This document shows, one piece after another, positions 29,269 to 32,837 of a DNA stretch of 32,837 nucleotides. The DNA comes from CAZRUM01 sp964603435 (GTDB taxonomy: Bacteria; Patescibacteriota; Patescibacteriia; Magasanikbacterales; UBA922), in contig CAZRUM010000008.1 in assembly GCA_964603435.1 (NCBI GenBank), forward strand, positions 1-32,837. The letters run 5' to 3'. Every line of letters begins with the position of its first letter. Position 1 is the first letter of the stretch. The notes beneath the pieces were generated by a model. The model had not been told where the DNA came from. It saw nothing but the letters and a program-made list of their open reading frames with translations, and did no database searches. A program made the position numbers and the translations under genes.

Positions 29269-29671
29269 GTTTCCCTTCACCAAGTGGATTATATCCATTC
29301 ATAATCTCAAAAAAATCCCAATAACCATCTCCATCTGTATCTGCTTTGGTAGGATCAGTCCCCCACCTATCTATTTCCTCCTTATCACCAATTCCATCAC
29401 CATCGGTATCAAAATTATGAGTACTCAAACCCAGAGCTTCTTCCTCAACATCTAAAATTCCATCTCTATCCTGATCATCTTTAAACTTGTCTAACTTTTT
29501 ATCTTCTGGGAGAAACCCAGTATTATCAACTGGTTCCATAACTTTCTCTATTTGTTCATCTGTTTTATCTATGACAGATTCAACTTTTTCTTTATCATTT
29601 CTGATTACAACAAATACACCCAGAGTGATCACTGTGACTAATACAACTAAAATTATTATTATTTTTTTCAT
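29258..29671 (-). CDS. Small membrane-anchored TSP3 protein
   Basis: ATG 29671 (MKKIIIIL) is chosen. A longer frame from 29737 would add 22 residues that overlap the upstream gene and break the N-terminal signal. The 137-residue product has a signal anchor (about 4-23) and an acidic linker. It then has DQDRDGILD, DTDGDGIGD and DTDGDGYWD calcium loops, and ends NGYNPLGEGKLSS. It is a minimal version of the neighbouring TSP3 proteins. It starts 5 nt after the large Cys-rich surface gene and is probably co-transcribed with it. Confidence 0.85.
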   Translation of the reverse strand: MKKIIIILVVLVTVITLGVFVVIRNDKEKVESVIDKTDEQIEKVMEPVDNTGFLPEDKKLDKFKDDQDRDGILDVEEEALGLSTHNFDTDGDGIGDKEEIDRWGTDPTKADTDGDGYWDFFEIMNGYNPLGEGKLSS

Positions 29672-29676
29672 AAAAA

Positions 29677-32600
29677 TTAATTTTCTGGTTCTGGAGCACA
29701 ATTCTCCGTATAGGACATATATTCTAAAACATCGCAAAATCCAGTAGCTATTTTCCCATCATCATACACCCTATACACCCCCGCATCTTCTATAAGATCA
29801 AAACTTGCGTCCATCTTTTTAACTTTTTCTATTTGATATTTACCCTTAACCTTTTTTATATTAAAGGCATGCCAGTAATAAGCACCTCTATTTATTTTAT
29901 CAATATTTTCTATATCTTTTATGTTAAAAACATAATCTGGTTCATAGAAAGAATACTCTGGAATTTGCTTTGGGTGGCATTCATATACCTCAACACTAAG
30001 ACTAGAATTTGGCAAAGAATCTCTCTTCATACCAATAGTTTCATTTTGCAAAGAACTTACAAAAAACGCATAAGTATCTATATCCAGAGAGTACCTAGTA
30101 TCTATAGTAAATGACTCAATTATACTTTCTTCACCCACAATTTTATCATGAATCATTACTCGAGGATTATCATCTTCATTTTCATAATCACCTTCACAAT
30201 TTAAGGGCCACCAATAATTATTATGAGTCACTGATTCTTCTCTATAGGAAATTTCATTACAAAAATCTCCAGTGACAAAAGCTTTATAATACATAGCTAT
30301 GCTAGCGCCCTTATCATTTTCCTCATCACCAGCATCAGCATCAGCATCAGCAAATATATCATTATAAACCATCCCATTATAGACACCCTCTCCTGGTGTC
30401 CACCTGACCACCACTCTAAACACACCTTTTGGAACGGCTGGAGACATAATAATCTCATGTTTTATCCCTTCTCTCTCTTCATTAACTTCATAATCAAATA
30501 AGTCACCAACATCTTCCAATTTCAAGGTGCTGTCACCCAGTGTGATGTTCTCAGCAAAAGTATTTTGAACATCCGATACTATGGAGAGGTTGGATGGATC
30601 ATAATGAATATTATTGAAATAACCTAATGAAACTTGTAAACCAATATAATTGAAATATAATTTATATTCGTCAGCACAGTATAAATTAGATTCTAACCTA
30701 ATTGTATGCAAACCAGATGCATCGTCTACAATCATGGCATCATGATGTAAATTATATAAAGCAGGGGCCAAGAGCCTTAAAGCAATGAAAGGATTACCCA
30801 AACCAGACCTATACAAACCAACAGAATATTTATCATTTACAAAAGCAAAACTAGAACTGGACATAGGATTCAACAATGATAGATAAGGTGTAGCTCCAAA
30901 ATCAGAATAAGCCGGTAAAACTCCACAGGTCACACAATTATCAATAATCTTGCAGTTATCTTCATTACAAGTTTTTTCACCTTTATCTGGACACATACCC
31001 ACATAATCTATTTCTGGATCACATTGCTCATAATCATCTTGCAATATACCGTCCCCACAATAACCACCATCCACAGTATAAACTTCGCCACAGTCATTGG
31101 AACAGTAGGAACAGACTTCGCCATAGGCTGTTGGGGTACATTTTTTACCATTTTCACTACCTTTGTCACAAACCTCGTTAACACCCTTATCATTTGGGGT
31201 CTCAATGACACCATTACCACAAAAACCACCAATATATTCGTCTGGATTTACCAAATCCCCAGTATACACACCATCACAGACTATTTTATAAGGAAAGGTT
31301 TCAATATCATCTGGTATGATTTCATCTAGAACAACTTCACAACTACTATTATACTCAGTATCAGCGTAAGTAATTTCGTAAAAACTGCCGAGAACCAATA
31401 CCTTTACTGCCTCACAATTTAAATCATAAGCCCTACAAATTTGCTTACCCGTAGTAGAATCTTTACATTCGGATATCACTGGGGCATTTATTATATAATT
31501 AGTTAAATTTGCACCTTCATTAATAAATATATTTGTTTTGACGTCAGCTTCAGAAATATTAACTAGAGGATATTTATTTTTACAAACTATATTTTCTTTT
31601 TGACAAGCACCACTACAGCCATCAAAATTATTATCATTCCCATCATCACATTCTTCTCCATGAGAACCATCCAAAATACCATCTCCGCAATAACTTCCAT
31701 AACTCTGACAATCCCATGAACAAGATTCCTCTTTATCTATATCATAATTTTTAGGCAAATTTAAACAAGTATTTTCCCCATCATTCTTAAGATCAGCAAT
31801 ATGAGACTTACTAAAAATAGTCCTTATATCATCCAAAGTGGTTTGTGTTTGATAAATAAAATTAACATCAACCCCAGCAACGGGTATAGTAGCATACTTA
31901 CAATCATCAGCAGAATCACAAACTATATCCCAATCATTTGAACAGCGACTAACATAATTAGTACAAATTTTCTCTGCTTCAAAATCAATTTTACGATAAA
32001 AATATTCTAATTCATTTATAAAATTACAATCGTCAATACAAAGATTATAATCAGAATTACACTGTGCTTGAGTATACTCTCCGCCAGCAGCTATGTCAGC
32101 ATAACAAATATTCTTATTAGAAGTACAGGTATTTTTACATATACAAGCACCATCACAATCGATATCACATTTATCTCCGACACCATCGAAATCAGAATCA
32201 AATTGATTGGAATTAGAAACGTCAGGGCAATTATCAATGTCATTATCCACACCATCAGAATCCACATCATCCAAATCTGGAGGATCTATTTCTCCAGGAT
32301 TAGGATCGCAAGTGTCTCCCCAACCGTCCCCATCAGAATCAAGCTGGTCAGGATTACGATTTTCTAAAATACTAGCACCAGTACAGTTATCAACATCGTC
32401 GGCTACTCCATCTTCATCACCATCAAAAACACAAACATCCTCACGACAAACACCGTAACCTTCCCAACCACAACCACAAGAATTACCACAACCATCATCT
32501 CCACAATAATAAACATCACTACATTCTGGAGTACAACCATTCTCATTTAGACAAGTTTGAATGCACCCAGGCAAAACTTGATCTTCACAGTCTGAAATAT

Positions 32601-32837
32601 TCATATATTCATCCTCCACACAATCAATAAAACCAGCGCTAGCCCGACATTCTATTTCACATTCACTAGAAGTCATAGCAGCATAAACAACGTTAGTTGT
32701 TTTCTGTAAAAAAGAATTTAATAATTGATTTATTTTGTCAGCTAAACCTAAATTGACGTACTGATTATAAGAAGCAAAAACAAACTGATCTTGCAAAGGC
32801 AAGGTAGCCACACCATAGAGACCTTCGATAACTACTT
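29677..32837 (-). CDS. Large Cys-rich TSP3/DUF4215-type surface protein (5' end outside window)
   Basis: The frame is open through the right edge (codons before 32811 read VVIEGLYGV), so the start lies outside and more than 1050 residues are visible. Counting from the GTG at 32811, a Cys-rich region comes first (51-130), then TSP3 calcium repeats (about 130-215, e.g. DSDGDGWGDTCD and DSDFDGVGDKCD). A second Cys-rich stretch follows. CGDGxx/CGNGxx repeats (about 375-405, 531-550, 584-600), with ECDDGNDNNFDGCSGAC, resemble the DUF4215/myxococcal Cys-rich repeat. The last 400 residues form a beta-rich domain with few cysteines. Disulfides and calcium would make a rigid extracellular protein; adhesion to a host cell is one possibility (inference). 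Confidence 0.85.
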   Translation of the reverse strand, partial: VVIEGLYGVATLPLQDQFVFASYNQYVNLGLADKINQLLNSFLQKTTNVVYAAMTSSECEIECRASAGFIDCVEDEYMNISDCEDQVLPGCIQTCLNENGCTPECSDVYYCGDDGCGNSCGCGWEGYGVCREDVCVFDGDEDGVADDVDNCTGASILENRNPDQLDSDGDGWGDTCDPNPGEIDPPDLDDVDSDGVDNDIDNCPDVSNSNQFDSDFDGVGDKCDIDCDGACICKNTCTSNKNICYADIAAGGEYTQAQCNSDYNLCIDDCNFINELEYFYRKIDFEAEKICTNYVSRCSNDWDIVCDSADDCKYATIPVAGVDVNFIYQTQTTLDDIRTIFSKSHIADLKNDGENTCLNLPKNYDIDKEESCSWDCQSYGSYCGDGILDGSHGEECDDGNDNNFDGCSGACQKENIVCKNKYPLVNISEADVKTNIFINEGANLTNYIINAPVISECKDSTTGKQICRAYDLNCEAVKVLVLGSFYEITYADTEYNSSCEVVLDEIIPDDIETFPYKIVCDGVYTGDLVNPDEYIGGFCGNGVIETPNDKGVNEVCDKGSENGKKCTPTAYGEVCSYCSNDCGEVYTVDGGYCGDGILQDDYEQCDPEIDYVGMCPDKGEKTCNEDNCKIIDNCVTCGVLPAYSDFGATPYLSLLNPMSSSSFAFVNDKYSVGLYRSGLGNPFIALRLLAPALYNLHHDAMIVDDASGLHTIRLESNLYCADEYKLYFNYIGLQVSLGYFNNIHYDPSNLSIVSDVQNTFAENITLGDSTLKLEDVGDLFDYEVNEEREGIKHEIIMSPAVPKGVFRVVVRWTPGEGVYNGMVYNDIFADADADAGDEENDKGASIAMYYKAFVTGDFCNEISYREESVTHNNYWWPLNCEGDYENEDDNPRVMIHDKIVGEESIIESFTIDTRYSLDIDTYAFFVSSLQNETIGMKRDSLPNSSLSVEVYECHPKQIPEYSFYEPDYVFNIKDIENIDKINRGAYYWHAFNIKKVKGKYQIEKVKKMDASFDLIEDAGVYRVYDDGKIATGFCDVLEYMSYTENCAPEPEN

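Overview
The window looks like a chromosomal piece of an uncultivated ultra-small bacterium of the Patescibacteria (candidate phyla radiation). The host genes are AT-rich and most show no Shine-Dalgarno (SD) sequence. The single-membrane surface proteins carry thrombospondin type 3 (TSP3) calcium loops, and several envelope proteins resemble nothing I can name. TGA is used as a stop, so the UGA=Gly lineages are unlikely. The assignment is an inference from style and content; no rRNA is present to prove it.

Layout. 1-8.8 kb (minus strand) is an envelope block: a 1441-residue coiled-coil protein with one late membrane span, a small coiled-coil protein, a Wzz-like chain-length protein, an HtrA-fold/PDZ protein that has lost its catalytic triad, two further membrane proteins and an AI-2E family transporter. 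9.0-11.5 kb (plus strand) is a translation block: smpB, the tmRNA gene ssrA with a 25-residue tag, then infC, rpmI and rplT. 11.5-13.4 kb is the most unusual part. Four TTGACA-N17 promoters lie within 1.1 kb; they drive GC-rich transcripts with small SD-led ORFs, a ~100-nt hairpin RNA whose loop copies the 16S anti-SD, a 40-residue lysine-rich protein and a small lipoprotein. tRNA-Asp lies among them behind a weaker promoter. 13.4-15.0 kb (plus) holds map and a patatin-like lipase. 15.1-18.0 kb (minus) is a phosphoenolpyruvate synthase fused to a lipoprotein-like domain. 18.1-18.7 kb (plus) is another GC-rich unit of two small ORFs, each preceded by the same leader element. 18.9-26.9 kb (minus) holds pyk, an ABC exporter, nrdR, ftsZ, ftsA, dgkA and ybeY with one unknown membrane protein. 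26.9-32.8 kb (minus) is a run of TSP3 surface proteins ending in a large Cys-rich one cut by the window edge.

How the genes fit together. SmpB and tmRNA form the ribosome-rescue system, and IF-3, L35 and L20 are the classic translation operon. PpsA and Pyk are opposing steps at the PEP/pyruvate node. FtsA and FtsZ build the division ring. The TSP3 proteins and the 1441-residue protein probably shape the cell surface.

The best candidates for something undescribed are: (1) the GC-rich SD-bearing mini-genes with the neighbouring anti-SD hairpin RNA; (2) the duplicated leader at 18.16/18.43 kb; (3) the PpsA-lipoprotein fusion; (4) the triad-less HtrA protein; and (5) several families of phrase-like intergenic repeats.
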